Shown here: positions 6,796 through 15,147 of the stretch, one piece after another
Layout of the letters: each line of letters opens with the position of its first letter
Numbering within the stretch: the first letter of the stretch is position 1
Assembly (NCBI GenBank): GCA_965655465.1
Contig: CBFHGY010000021.1
Location: 1-29,896, forward strand
Origin: VMCP01 sp965655465
GTDB taxonomy: Bacteria > Bacteroidota > Bacteroidia > NS11-12g > UBA955
Length of the DNA: 29,896 nt
Reading direction: 5' to 3'
Translations under genes and position numbers: made by a program
The notes under the pieces: generated by a model
What the model saw: only the letters and a program-made list of their open reading frames with translations
Databases searched by the model: none
Told to the model about the DNA's origin: nothing

Positions 6796-8931
6796 TTACT
6801 CTATATCAATCACGATCTTCTTCACAACAATTACCTTATTCTTAGGATCTTTGATGCGTAAATAATATATCCCTGAACTCACATTCCATTTGAGTATGTC
6901 AAAAGTAATTATTGGATTATTAATTGTAGTCGACTCTAAGAGTTTCCCTCCAACATCTCTGACTTCTATCCCATAACTCAGGAAATCTAGGTAATTGCCG
7001 ATTTTAATTTGGAGTTTGTCTGAGGTTGGATTCGGATAAATTTCAATATTTGATAGGATCAAAGGAGAACTTCCAGACAAAGGAATGCTAAAATGCAGGG
7101 TGTCTTCAACCGTTATAAACGTGGTATCATAAACATAAACATTAACACGGGTGGTATCGTAATAATTGACTTTCACCCAAATCGTGTCATAATATTTTGT
7201 AGTAATGGTATCGTACACCTGAATATAGCCTGTATCCCATTTGGTGATAACCGTAGTGTCGAAGAAATGATGAAATATAGAGTCGTGAACAATAACCGTA
7301 TCGATCTGAACAAAGAAGCAGGTATCGGCTAGTTGCAGGGTGACTTCATTGGAGGTATCGGCACAAATGTCGGTGGAGGCCAATAACCGGAAGTTCATTT
7401 TCTCATGATAAAACTGAATGCTATCTACTTCCAATTTAGCTGTATTAACCCCTTTGTAGGGTTTTGTTTCGCGTACATTTCCAAAATCGACATGTTTACT
7501 TTGCCCTTGCCATTGAAATTTTACTTTAGAATATCCTTTGAGGGTATCGGTTTGGATAGCTACAGAATCACCAATTTTGTACGAACCGGTTCCGCTTTGT
7601 TTGAGGGTTTTTAGGTTAAACGTGTCACAGCATCCCCCGTCGACAAAAATAGAAAAGGTTCGGTTGGTTATTAAAGGTGCCGCGCAGCGATTGTCTTTCA
7701 CTTGTACATGGATGGGGTAAATATGGCCTCGCGTATCTTTAGCGGTAGGCGTCCAACTGAAGGCGTATTCATAGTGATTTACGGCCTTTTTGGTTTCCGT
7801 TAGCGTTGCGCCTTTGGGTAGGTTCAACCACTTGATTTCAAGGGTGTCTGGATTGCTTTGGTAACCACTCCATGTGCTGTCTTTAATGCTAAAATTAAAG
7901 GAAAGGGAACGCGTAGCACAGATGTGTTTGTCTTTTTCGGAGCTTACCGTGGGCGGCAAATTATAAGCGCTGGAATTGTTGGTGGTAAGATTGGTGGTCC
8001 AAACATCTAAATCTCTTCGCGTACAACCCATGTAACGGTAAATATTGAGAGAATCTTTCCTGTATTGACGGGCTTCAACTACCATAGGGAATAAACCAGA
8101 GCAGTTGGTGGGAGTTAAAATGACATCGCCGGTCCATTTATTCAGGTAAATTCCTTTTGGTATAAATTCTTCAGGTTTGGGTGTGCATTTTATATTGGTA
8201 GCAGATGGAGGCGTACAATAACACGTAATGGGGTAATTCTCTGCAAGCGGTGAGGTATAATTCATATAAATGCCATAACCCGTAGTTCGTGCTTTGACCC
8301 ATACATAAGATATGGAATCTTGGTCGGGGTCATTGACTCCGTAGCTCATGTAATTGCCGATGTTGCATTGAATTTTATTTATGGGATTGGAAATATAATT
8401 GCCCGAATTGTTGTAGGCCATTTTGGGAGAAGATAATCGGCAAAGGCTGAGTTCTGCATTAAAGATAGATTCGGTAGTGCTCTGGTTGGGCCTCCCCTGA
8501 TTAACCACAATATAAGGCGTGAAAATACACCGTCCGGCATTGATATGTCCGGTTATGGTAGAATTAGTCAAGTCTATGGTATCGGTGTAACGGTGTTTTT
8601 CTAAACCAAAACCTTGTCCAGAGGTATTGACTTTAGAGCAGAAAGGAATCCCCCCTTTACAAATATTGGATACTTCAGAAATAGTAATCAATTTGGGTTT
8701 CGTTGTGGGTACATATTGCTGAGAGCCCCCCGAGCTGTTTTGAAATCGATGGTAATACGTAAAAGTTGTGTTGGTTATTGCTGCACCCCGGCAGTCTCTG
8801 AGAATATCAATATAGATCACATATTTTTGGTTGCCTATATAGGCGTAGGTAATTTCGCAGCCGGCAATATGATTGGCTTTAACGCTTTGGAAGCCTAAAA
8901 ATAACAGCAGCAGTGGTAATATTTTTTTCAT
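6796..8931 (-). CDS. Secreted surface protein with T9SS type A sorting domain
   Basis: The 711-residue product starts with a signal peptide (MKKILPLLLLFLGFQSVKA). Next comes an N-terminal domain beginning NHIAGCEITYAYIGN..DILRDCRG, like the start of large gliding or adhesin-type proteins of Bacteroidota. The middle is cysteine-containing with Ig- or cadherin-like stretches (about 330-430, SFSWTP-type and FSIFVDGGC). Residues about 540-617 are a threonine/aspartate spacer with YDT repeated every 8-10 residues. The last ~93 residues are a T9SS type A tail: IEIYPNPTSDKLQI, then GKLLEST and GIYYLRI. The protein should be exported by Sec, moved across the outer membrane by T9SS, and anchored or released after cleavage of the tail. 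No enzymatic motif was seen, so an adhesive or structural role is inferred. No T9SS machinery genes lie in the window. Confidence 0.85.
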   Translation of the reverse strand: MKKILPLLLLFLGFQSVKANHIAGCEITYAYIGNQKYVIYIDILRDCRGAAITNTTFTYYHRFQNSSGGSQQYVPTTKPKLITISEVSNICKGGIPFCSKVNTSGQGFGLEKHRYTDTIDLTNSTITGHINAGRCIFTPYIVVNQGRPNQSTTESIFNAELSLCRLSSPKMAYNNSGNYISNPINKIQCNIGNYMSYGVNDPDQDSISYVWVKARTTGYGIYMNYTSPLAENYPITCYCTPPSATNIKCTPKPEEFIPKGIYLNKWTGDVILTPTNCSGLFPMVVEARQYRKDSLNIYRYMGCTRRDLDVWTTNLTTNNSSAYNLPPTVSSEKDKHICATRSLSFNFSIKDSTWSGYQSNPDTLEIKWLNLPKGATLTETKKAVNHYEYAFSWTPTAKDTRGHIYPIHVQVKDNRCAAPLITNRTFSIFVDGGCCDTFNLKTLKQSGTGSYKIGDSVAIQTDTLKGYSKVKFQWQGQSKHVDFGNVRETKPYKGVNTAKLEVDSIQFYHEKMNFRLLASTDICADTSNEVTLQLADTCFFVQIDTVIVHDSIFHHFFDTTVITKWDTGYIQVYDTITTKYYDTIWVKVNYYDTTRVNVYVYDTTFITVEDTLHFSIPLSGSSPLILSNIEIYPNPTSDKLQIKIGNYLDFLSYGIEVRDVGGKLLESTTINNPIITFDILKWNVSSGIYYLRIKDPKNKVIVVKKIVIDIE

Positions 8932-9279
8932 AGATTATTATTTTAAAACGTGACAAGTTCCTTTAAGATAATGTTTTTTATTGTTAATGTCGGAATGAGT
9001 CTCTAATAAAGTATTGGACAACATGGTGATATGATTTGTTGCCTTTAGAAAAAAATAGTAATTAATACTAAACTCATGTATTTCATTCCTGTTAATAGGA
9101 GTCCAATTTGAATAAAAACAATAATTTGCGTGTATTCTCGAGCCTGATTTTTTCTATCAATTTAATTAAGAAAATTTACTAGGTTTTCAGCAAATTTTTG
9201 AAATTTCATGCATGTAAGAGTCGTTCTAAAATGACAATTTTTTTGGTGTTATTTCCCTCGATTATGGCTTCGTGTTGTT

Positions 9280-9304
9280 AAATTAGGAATCTGCTTCCTA
9301 ATTT
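9280..9304. repeat. Perfect 10-bp stem-loop
   Basis: AAATTAGGAA, loop TCTGC, then TTCCTAATTT. It lies 16 nt before a second larger hairpin whose loop side also contains AATCTGC, so the two may be parts of one repetitive element. Confidence 0.6.
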
Positions 9305-9320
9305 GCAGGAATATCTCGGT

Positions 9321-9361
9321 TTTTGGACAAATCTGCAATGGCGTTGCGGATTTGTCCAAAA
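9321..9361. repeat. 17-bp stem-loop, possible REP-like element or terminator
   Basis: TTTTGGACAAATCTGCA, a 7-nt loop ATGGCGT, then TGCGGATTTGTCCAAAA. All positions pair except one, which can form G-U. The stem is symmetrical and flanked by A/T, so it could fold on either strand. A palindromic REP-like repeat or a structured RNA are both possible. Confidence 0.6.
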
Positions 9362-9532
9362 TTAGGCTTGGAGTTCCCCCAAAAAAGAGGTCGTATTTCG
9401 GAACGCATATCTTACAGGAATGAATTATGCCAGGTAATGGGAAAAAGGGAAAATTAACCGACGATAAGGTCTGTTTTTATGAGGTGCTCAATCCGAGCCG
9501 CTTATTCTTATCGCCGATTACTGCAAATTCCC

Positions 9533-9540
9533 TACTTTTG
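9533..9540 (+). promoter_or_regulatory. -7 promoter box of the nucleotidyltransferase gene
   Basis: TACTTTTG matches TAnnTTTG and lies 6 nt before ATG 9547. This supports 9547 over the upstream in-frame ATG at 9427 as the true start. Confidence 0.6.
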
Positions 9541-9546
9541 TTACAC

Positions 9547-10539
9547 ATGAAAGCGGTAATACCTGTTGCCGGTATTGGCAGCCGACTCAAACCCCATACC
9601 CAAACCCAGCCTAAGTCGTTAATTCCCGTGGCAGGGAAGCCCATACTCGGACATATCATGGACCGATTGGTAGAGGCCGGCGTAACCGAATTCGTATTCG
9701 TAATAGGATACCTCGGCGATAGAATTGAACAATTTTTAACCGATCACTACAAGAATTACAAACTCAGTTTCGTAATTCAAACCGTAGGAAAAGGAATAGG
9801 TCATGCAGTCTGGCTCGCAAAAGACCATTTTGCCGGACCCGATCCCATTTTAATCGTACTAGGCGATACTATTTTTGAGGCGGACTTGAAAAAAGTTTTT
9901 GCATCGCCTACGAGTTTATTAGGGGTAAAGAAGGTTGAGGATCCCCGTCTTTTTGGAGTCGCAGAGCTTGAAAACGATGGAAGCATCCGAAAATTGGTTG
10001 AAAAACCGAATATCCCCCATTCTAATTTGGCCTTGGTAGGAATTTATTTTATCCGAGAAACTGCTGCACTTTTTGAGTGTTTGGAATATAATATTGCTCA
10101 TGATGTAAAACATCGCAATGAGTTCAATTTGACGGATGCACTATTTTGTATGATTGGAAAAGGGATTCGAATGGAAACGTTCCCCATAAGCAGTTGGTTC
10201 GATTGCGGTAAACGCGATATCATCTTGCAAACCAATAAGCAATTACTCAAAGCACGGGTACAAAACGATTATAAAATGTGGAGGGATAAGGGCAATATCA
10301 TTGTGCCTCCCGTGTATATTGCACCTACCGCTCAAATCGAATATTCGATTATCGGTCCGGATGTAAGTATTGGAGAAGAAGCCCATATTACGCGATCTAT
10401 CGTTCGAAATAGTATTATTGGATTAGGGGCAAGTCTGAATAATGCTACCATTGAAGATTCCCTAATTGGAAGCGATGCCTCACTTTCTGGGGCCGTTCAC
10501 AGTTTGAATATCGGTGATAGCGCTGAGATAAATTTATAA
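9547..10539 (+). CDS. Sugar-phosphate nucleotidyltransferase (glucose-1-phosphate thymidylyl/uridylyl type)
   Basis: The enzyme family joins an NTP to a sugar 1-phosphate, giving an activated NDP-sugar for cell-surface glycans. The signature GIGSRLKPHTQTQPKSL (residues 9-25) is the NTP-transferase nucleotide-binding loop. LGDTIF and VEKP follow as expected, and WFDCGKRD is the usual late motif. Residues from about 255 form hexapeptide-like turns (VYIAPTAQIEYSIIG, VSIGEEAHI), a left-handed beta-helix as in long RmlA-type proteins. At 330 residues the length is normal for that type. I chose ATG 9547 because homologues begin MKAVIPVAG and because a -7 box sits 6 nt upstream. The MurF-Alr frame begins 2 nt after the stop, so both belong to one envelope-precursor operon. 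The substrate cannot be told from sequence. Confidence 0.9.
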   Translation: MKAVIPVAGIGSRLKPHTQTQPKSLIPVAGKPILGHIMDRLVEAGVTEFVFVIGYLGDRIEQFLTDHYKNYKLSFVIQTVGKGIGHAVWLAKDHFAGPDPILIVLGDTIFEADLKKVFASPTSLLGVKKVEDPRLFGVAELENDGSIRKLVEKPNIPHSNLALVGIYFIRETAALFECLEYNIAHDVKHRNEFNLTDALFCMIGKGIRMETFPISSWFDCGKRDIILQTNKQLLKARVQNDYKMWRDKGNIIVPPVYIAPTAQIEYSIIGPDVSIGEEAHITRSIVRNSIIGLGASLNNATIEDSLIGSDASLSGAVHSLNIGDSAEINL

Positions 10540-10541
10540 CG

Positions 10542-12986
10542 TTGAGATACAGGAGTACAGAATTGGCCCAAATTTGGGAAATTACCTTGCCAGTTGGCAA
10601 AGAGGATGCGGTCATTTCTGAAATTGTTTACGATACACGTCGTATTTCCGAAGTATTGAATATTCATGAATCTGTATTTGTTGCTCTGAGATCGGCTCGA
10701 AACGGACATGAATTTATACGAACGGCCTATTCTGCGGGCATTCGTTTTTTTTTGATTGAAGACTCAGAATATGCGGCATTTAAAGATCTTAATGATGCTC
10801 ATTTCTTTAGAGTTGAGAATACGCTAAAAGCAATACAAAAATGGGCAGAAACACACCGCAGGAAGTATTTTATGCCTGTGATAGGGATAACAGGCAGCAA
10901 TGGTAAGACCGTTGTTAAAGAATGGCTTTATGAGCTTCTTAAAAATGATTTTATTCTATATAAAAGTCCAAGAAGTTTCAACAGTCAATTGGGTGTTGCC
11001 CTGAGTGTATTGGGAATCGAACGCGAGCATCAGCTGGTCATCATAGAAGCCGGGATTTCGCGATCGGGAGACATGGATGCCCTTCAAGCCATGATACAAC
11101 CCAATTTAGTCGTTTGTACCCATTTGGGTGATGCGCACGATGAAGGTTTTGTTTCACAGGCTCAAAAAGCAGAAGAAAAATTCAAACTGGTTAAAGGGGC
11201 GGATGTGGTGGTGTTTCCCAAAGATCAAGACATTTGGAATGATGCAATCGGTGTTTGGCGTAAACGGCAGCCCCTTACCAAATTTGTTTCTTGGGGGAAG
11301 TCGGACCGAAGTTCTTATATCATTGAATCGACTGAAAAAATGCCCTTCGGAACACGCATTCATTTTCGGTATCGTTCTATGGAGCATGTGTTAGATTTGC
11401 CATTTAGCGATGAAGCATCTATCTCGAATGCGTTAACGTGTTTCACGGTTCTAACGGCATTGGAACGCTGGGATGAAGCCCATATTTCTGCTTTTTTAAA
11501 ATTACACCCCTTGGAAAACCGGCTGTCAATAGAAAAGGGGCAGCGTCAAAACATCATCGTCAACGATACCTATTCACACGATATAGAAAGTTTGCGTGTT
11601 GCCCTGCGCGTGCTTGAAGAGCAATCTGCGGGTAAAACCCGTGCCGTAGTTTTAAGTCCAATGGTACATGCAAAATCGGTGGAGCCTTTGCAAGATTTAC
11701 TTATTAGCAGTGGCGTTCAACGGGTTATTTGGGTAGGTATTTCTCAAATTTCCCCCAAAAAAGGATTGCAAGAAGAGGTTTTTGAAAACACAGAGGCTTT
11801 ATTAGATTCAAAAATATTGGGGGAAATTTCCCAAACGGCTTTGCTCATTAAAGGGGCGAGAATCCACGGTTTAGAAAGGGTTGTTTCGATATTGAAAGAG
11901 CAACTACACCACACCGTAATGGAAATAAACTTAGATTCCGTTCGGTATAATTACCAATATTTCCGGTCAAGAATTGCATCCGATGTAAAAACCATGGTAA
12001 TGGTTAAGGCCTCGGCTTATGGCAGCGGAAGGTATGAAGTTGCTCGATTATTAGAATCCTTAGGTGCCGATTATTTCGGGGTTGCTTATGCTGATGAAGG
12101 TGTTTCATTGAGGTCGGCAGGGCTAAAAGCCCCTATTATGGTTATGAATACCGACGGCAAAGGATTGGAACAATGCGTGCAACACCAACTTGAGCCCGTA
12201 ATTTATAATCAAACAACGTTCAATCAGTTTGCAAAAATTGCTAATGATTATTCTACGGGAATTCATTTAGAGTTGGATACAGGAATGCATCGATTGGGAT
12301 TCCCCATTAAAACAGATTGGAGTTTCTTAAAAAACCTGTCCCAATATGTAAGGGTAAAAAGCGTATTTACGCACTTATCCGCATCTGAAAATAGGGAGAT
12401 GGACCGCTTTACCCAAGAGCAATTAAATTCTTTATTGATAGAGAAAAAAAATATAGAAAAGGTCTTGGGATATTCCATAATGTCGCACGGTCTTAATAGT
12501 TCTGGAATTGTGAGATTCCCTGGATTTCAGATGGATATGGTTCGATTGGGAATAGGCTTGTATGGGTTGGAAACACAATGGGATGCCCAACTAAAACCGG
12601 TTGCGGGTTTATATACAACCATAACTCAAATTCATGAAGTTCCTGCAGGTGAGGGAATAGGATACGGACAACTAGATCCGGTATCACACCCAAGAAAAAT
12701 TGCAACCATAGCGATCGGTTATGCCGATGGATTATTAAGGAAATTTGGCCGAGGCAAATGGGGCGCTTTGATACAGGGCAAATATGCACCTTATGTTGGA
12801 AATATATGTATGGATATGGCCATGTTGGATGTTACTCAAATTGACTGCTCTGAGGGAGATAGAGTTGAGATTTTTGGACCTCAGAACGATATAAAAGAAA
12901 TGGCCCGCCGTGGCGAGACCATTTCTTATGAGATATTAACTACTATATCGCAGCGGGTACCCCGCTTATTTGTTGGCGAATTTTAG
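10542..12986 (+). CDS. Bifunctional MurF ligase / alanine racemase fusion
   Basis: The 814-residue protein joins two peptidoglycan-precursor activities. Residues 1 to about 455 are MurF-like, which adds D-Ala-D-Ala to UDP-MurNAc-tripeptide using ATP. The ATP loop is GITGSNGKT (115-123), and NDTYSHDIESL matches the C-terminal MurF domain. From about residue 460 (MEINLDSVRYNY) begins alanine racemase, with PLP lysine 489 in MVKASAYGSG and the second catalytic tyrosine, Tyr708, in GEGIGYGQL. This fusion is well known in Bacteroidota. In such species another MurF usually exists, so the ligase half may be partly redundant or scaffold-like (inference). The start is TTG 10542, 2 nt after the preceding stop. 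No ATG occurs until residue 111, which would remove the N-terminal MurF domain. It converges on the DUF3108 gene with 8 bp between. Confidence 0.95.
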   Translation: MRYRSTELAQIWEITLPVGKEDAVISEIVYDTRRISEVLNIHESVFVALRSARNGHEFIRTAYSAGIRFFLIEDSEYAAFKDLNDAHFFRVENTLKAIQKWAETHRRKYFMPVIGITGSNGKTVVKEWLYELLKNDFILYKSPRSFNSQLGVALSVLGIEREHQLVIIEAGISRSGDMDALQAMIQPNLVVCTHLGDAHDEGFVSQAQKAEEKFKLVKGADVVVFPKDQDIWNDAIGVWRKRQPLTKFVSWGKSDRSSYIIESTEKMPFGTRIHFRYRSMEHVLDLPFSDEASISNALTCFTVLTALERWDEAHISAFLKLHPLENRLSIEKGQRQNIIVNDTYSHDIESLRVALRVLEEQSAGKTRAVVLSPMVHAKSVEPLQDLLISSGVQRVIWVGISQISPKKGLQEEVFENTEALLDSKILGEISQTALLIKGARIHGLERVVSILKEQLHHTVMEINLDSVRYNYQYFRSRIASDVKTMVMVKASAYGSGRYEVARLLESLGADYFGVAYADEGVSLRSAGLKAPIMVMNTDGKGLEQCVQHQLEPVIYNQTTFNQFAKIANDYSTGIHLELDTGMHRLGFPIKTDWSFLKNLSQYVRVKSVFTHLSASENREMDRFTQEQLNSLLIEKKNIEKVLGYSIMSHGLNSSGIVRFPGFQMDMVRLGIGLYGLETQWDAQLKPVAGLYTTITQIHEVPAGEGIGYGQLDPVSHPRKIATIAIGYADGLLRKFGRGKWGALIQGKYAPYVGNICMDMAMLDVTQIDCSEGDRVEIFGPQNDIKEMARRGETISYEILTTISQRVPRLFVGEF

Positions 12987-12994
12987 AAATTCTG

Positions 12995-13798
12995 TTAGGC
13001 CCCTTTAAGGCTATGGAACGGATTTTTGAGGTTTTTATAGCTGGTAATATCTACCTTTAAGGAACCCACATATATATCGGTTTGAATTCGGATGGGAATG
13101 TGATTTTCATCATCGCTAACCCAAACGGTCATGGCATCTTCGTCTTTAAAAACCCGATCAACTACCAACTGGGGTTTTAGTTTAATGCAGGCTACCTTAC
13201 CTAAATCGGTATCGATGGTTTCTTTTCCTTCATAGCGCACGCTGAGTTTATGTAATTTGTTATCGATATAAATATCCATTGGGAATTTATATCCTTTGGC
13301 TTTATTGCGGTAATCGAAGGTGCGCATATAATAAATAGCTGCGGCAACATCCATGGTATGATCGGTGATAGAGATTTTGCCTTCTTTATTTTTAAGCCAT
13401 TTTTCTTTGTGGTTATAAATGGCAATATCTTGGTGATAGTAGGCATCTTCTCGAACGGTTTTTGCATAGCGCAACGGAGTATGACTTTCGGCATCTACCC
13501 AACTTTCAAATTTGTCGCGTACCCGAAACATCCAGCTGAAACTGTTTATGGTTTGGCCTTCAATTTTAAGGTTATACGCGGGTCGGTTGTGTATTTTTAA
13601 AGGCTTTGAAACACTCATTTGTACAACAGCTGCATTCATAGCACCGTAATGTACGCGGTAATTGAGTTCTTCAGATCCTTGATAGGCTTGGTTGTTAATG
13701 GCTTTTGAGAAGTTGTTTTCTGGAAGACGGTTAAAAGACCATAGGGCCATTCCGAGTGCAAGGCTTAAGGCGGCTGGGAAAATGAATTTAGCTTTCAT
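12995..13798 (-). CDS. DUF3108 domain-containing envelope protein
   Basis: The 267-residue protein starts with a hydrophobic leader (MKAKFIFPAALSLALGMALW) that is a signal peptide or N-terminal anchor. The remainder fits DUF3108: YRVHYGAMNAAVVQM near residue 47, FRVRDKFESWVD, and the closing VWVSDDENHIPIRIQT then VGSLKVDITSYKN. These proteins are periplasmic, strand-rich and of unknown function; the fold resembles lipid-carrier-like beta proteins (a loose analogy). It is transcribed alone, converging tightly with MurF-Alr and diverging from selD. A 12-bp hairpin lies just upstream of its start (13809-13840). No TAnnTTTG box was found near its ATG. Confidence 0.85.
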   Translation of the reverse strand: MKAKFIFPAALSLALGMALWSFNRLPENNFSKAINNQAYQGSEELNYRVHYGAMNAAVVQMSVSKPLKIHNRPAYNLKIEGQTINSFSWMFRVRDKFESWVDAESHTPLRYAKTVREDAYYHQDIAIYNHKEKWLKNKEGKISITDHTMDVAAAIYYMRTFDYRNKAKGYKFPMDIYIDNKLHKLSVRYEGKETIDTDLGKVACIKLKPQLVVDRVFKDEDAMTVWVSDDENHIPIRIQTDIYVGSLKVDITSYKNLKNPFHSLKGA

Positions 13799-13808
13799 GG
13801 TTGTGGTT

Positions 13809-13840
13809 AAATGGTGCTTATGTATACTAAGACACCATTT
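13809..13840. promoter_or_regulatory. Inverted repeat between the DUF3108 gene and selD
   Basis: AAATGGTG-CTTA pairs with TAAG-A-CACCATTT around a TGTATAC centre, giving 12 bp with one bulged A. It lies 11 bp upstream of the DUF3108 start and 57 bp upstream of selD. It could be an operator or a hairpin in the DUF3108 leader. Confidence 0.4.
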
Positions 13841-13885
13841 GGCGAGTTATCCCCCAAAGGAACGCGATAAGCGCAAAAATTGACC

Positions 13886-13893
13886 TATTTTTG
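13886..13893 (+). promoter_or_regulatory. -7 promoter box of selD
   Basis: TATTTTTG, a full TAnnTTTG match, ends 3 nt before ATG 13897. Transcription would start at or beside the start codon. Its final TTG is in frame and could be mistaken for the start. Confidence 0.65.
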
Positions 13894-13896
13894 TTT

Positions 13897-14943
13897 ATGG
13901 AAAATCGCAAGAAGCTCACGCAGTATTCAAAGGGAAGTGGTTGTGGTTGTAAAATTCAACCGGCGGTATTGGGCGATCTGTTAAGTGGAATGCACGGTCA
14001 AACAAAGTCGTATCCGCAAATTCTTGTGGGAAACCAACAGAACGACGATGCTTCGGTGTACGATTTGGGCAATGGAATGTGTTTGCTGCAAACAGTTGAT
14101 TTTTTCACACCAATGGTAGACGATCCCGAGGTATTCGGAAGGGCGTCTGCGGCGAACGCATTGAGCGATATTTATGCTATGGGGGGAAGGCCCATTATGG
14201 CGAATGCTGTTTTGGGTTGGCCGATTGATGAAATTGATATTGAAATTGCCAAACAGGTTTTACAAGGTGGACTGCATTGTTGTGAAGATTTGTCGGTTCC
14301 TTTAGTAGGTGGACATAGCATTGACAGTAGGGATCCGATTTACGGTTTGAGTGTAACGGGGTTGGTAGAAAAGAGCAAGTTGCGCACGAATGCCATGGCG
14401 AAAGTGGGCGATTGGATTGCCATTACCAAACCCTTGGGCATAGGCATGTTATCGGCAGCTCATAAGCGGGGTTTGACAGATGCATCGCAAAATGAGGCTT
14501 TATATAAAATAGTAACGCAGGTAAATACGGTGGGCGCCCATTTGGCGGATATCGAGGGGGTGCATGCGATGACAGATGTAACGGGATTTGGTTTGTTGGG
14601 TCATTTATTGGAGGTATTGCGGGCGTCGGAATTGGCGGCTCAGATAGAAGGGGAGGCCATTCCAAAGATAGAGGAAGCCAAAGCATTAGCGGCTCAGTTT
14701 ATATTGCCGGATAACGCGATGCGCAATTGGAACGCGTATGAGTCGCAGGTGCAGCAGGTGCATACAGATTCGTTTGCATGGATGGTAGATCCTCAAACGA
14801 ACGGTGGGTTGTTATTCACGTTTTCGGAGGAGTCTCGTGGCGATATTGAGACTTTGATGCGCGATCAGAATCAGGAATTTTGGGTAATCGGCCGCACCAA
14901 ATTGTGGGATTCGGAATCGCCGATACGCGTAGGAATTGTGTAG
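13897..14943 (+). CDS. selD: Selenide, water dikinase (selenophosphate synthetase), Cys form
   Basis: SelD makes selenophosphate from selenide and ATP, the selenium donor for selenocysteine, for 2-selenouridine in tRNA, and for some selenium cofactors. The N-terminal catalytic motif GSGCGCK (residues 13-19) has cysteine where some SelD proteins use selenocysteine, followed by the conserved lysine. QNDDASVYDLG, TVDFFTPMVDDP, NALSDIYAMGG and VGGHSID are typical AIRS-fold ATP and metal sites. TDVTGFGLLGH and DPQTNGGLL are the C-terminal signatures. The length, 348 residues, is normal. I prefer ATG 13897; the TTG at 13891 is part of the -7 box. No selA, selB or mnmH gene is in the window, so the selenium pathway served cannot be told. 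A 28-bp palindrome begins at the stop codon. Confidence 0.95.
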   Translation: MENRKKLTQYSKGSGCGCKIQPAVLGDLLSGMHGQTKSYPQILVGNQQNDDASVYDLGNGMCLLQTVDFFTPMVDDPEVFGRASAANALSDIYAMGGRPIMANAVLGWPIDEIDIEIAKQVLQGGLHCCEDLSVPLVGGHSIDSRDPIYGLSVTGLVEKSKLRTNAMAKVGDWIAITKPLGIGMLSAAHKRGLTDASQNEALYKIVTQVNTVGAHLADIEGVHAMTDVTGFGLLGHLLEVLRASELAAQIEGEAIPKIEEAKALAAQFILPDNAMRNWNAYESQVQQVHTDSFAWMVDPQTNGGLLFTFSEESRGDIETLMRDQNQEFWVIGRTKLWDSESPIRVGIV

Positions 14944-14967
14944 AGACGCAATGCATTGCGTCTTTAC
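14940..14967. repeat. Palindrome overlapping the selD stop codon
   Basis: The 20-bp core 14944-14963 is a perfect palindrome, AGACGCAATG then CATTGCGTCT. The flanking GTAG and TTAC extend it to 28 bp with one wobble. Palindromes of this wording are, as I recall, dispersed repeats in several Bacteroidota genomes. It would form a strong hairpin at the end of the selD mRNA. Confidence 0.65.
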
Positions 14968-14997
14968 ATTGAAAAATTGCAATATCGTAGTTGGGGA

Positions 14998-15040
14998 TTG
15001 AAATTTTACCACCGTAAAATTTACCATCGTAAAATTTCAA
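14998..15040. repeat. Nested inverted and direct repeats downstream of selD
   Basis: TTGAAATTTTAC (14998-15009) can pair with GTAAAATTTCAA (15029-15040) over 12 bp. It can also pair with the nearer GTAAAATTT (15014-15022) over 9 bp. The two right-hand copies are a 15-bp direct repeat (ACCAYCGTAAAATTT). The structures exclude each other. Confidence 0.5.
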
Positions 15041-15076
15041 AATGATTATATTAAGGTATCTCCTGTAAATCAAATC

Positions 15077-15110
15077 AAAAATGCCGAACCTATAAAAGTC
15101 CGGCATTTTT
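15077..15110. terminator. Bidirectional terminator between selD and pdhB
   Basis: AAAAATGCCG and CGGCATTTTT form a perfect 10-bp stem around a 14-nt interior, with T and A tracts suiting both strands. It lies between the converging selD and pdhB genes. Confidence 0.8.
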
Positions 15111-15147
15111 AGAGAGGGATGCGGCGTGAAAGGCTTCCCTCGAAATA

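Larger units (their letters stand above)
8932..9546. other. Gene-free intergenic region with two hairpins
   Basis: This 615-bp region lies between divergent genes. It is AT-rich and I see no credible coding frame. An in-frame upstream extension of the nucleotidyltransferase from 9427 lacks family similarity. It contains two stem-loops (9280-9304 and 9321-9361) and, at its right end, the -7 box of the nucleotidyltransferase gene. No tRNA or riboswitch was recognised. Confidence 0.6.

Noticed and set aside
9427..9546. Longer nucleotidyltransferase with a 40-residue N-terminal extension
   Set aside because: The extension has no family similarity, and a -7 promoter box lies inside it just before the canonical MKAVIPVAG start.
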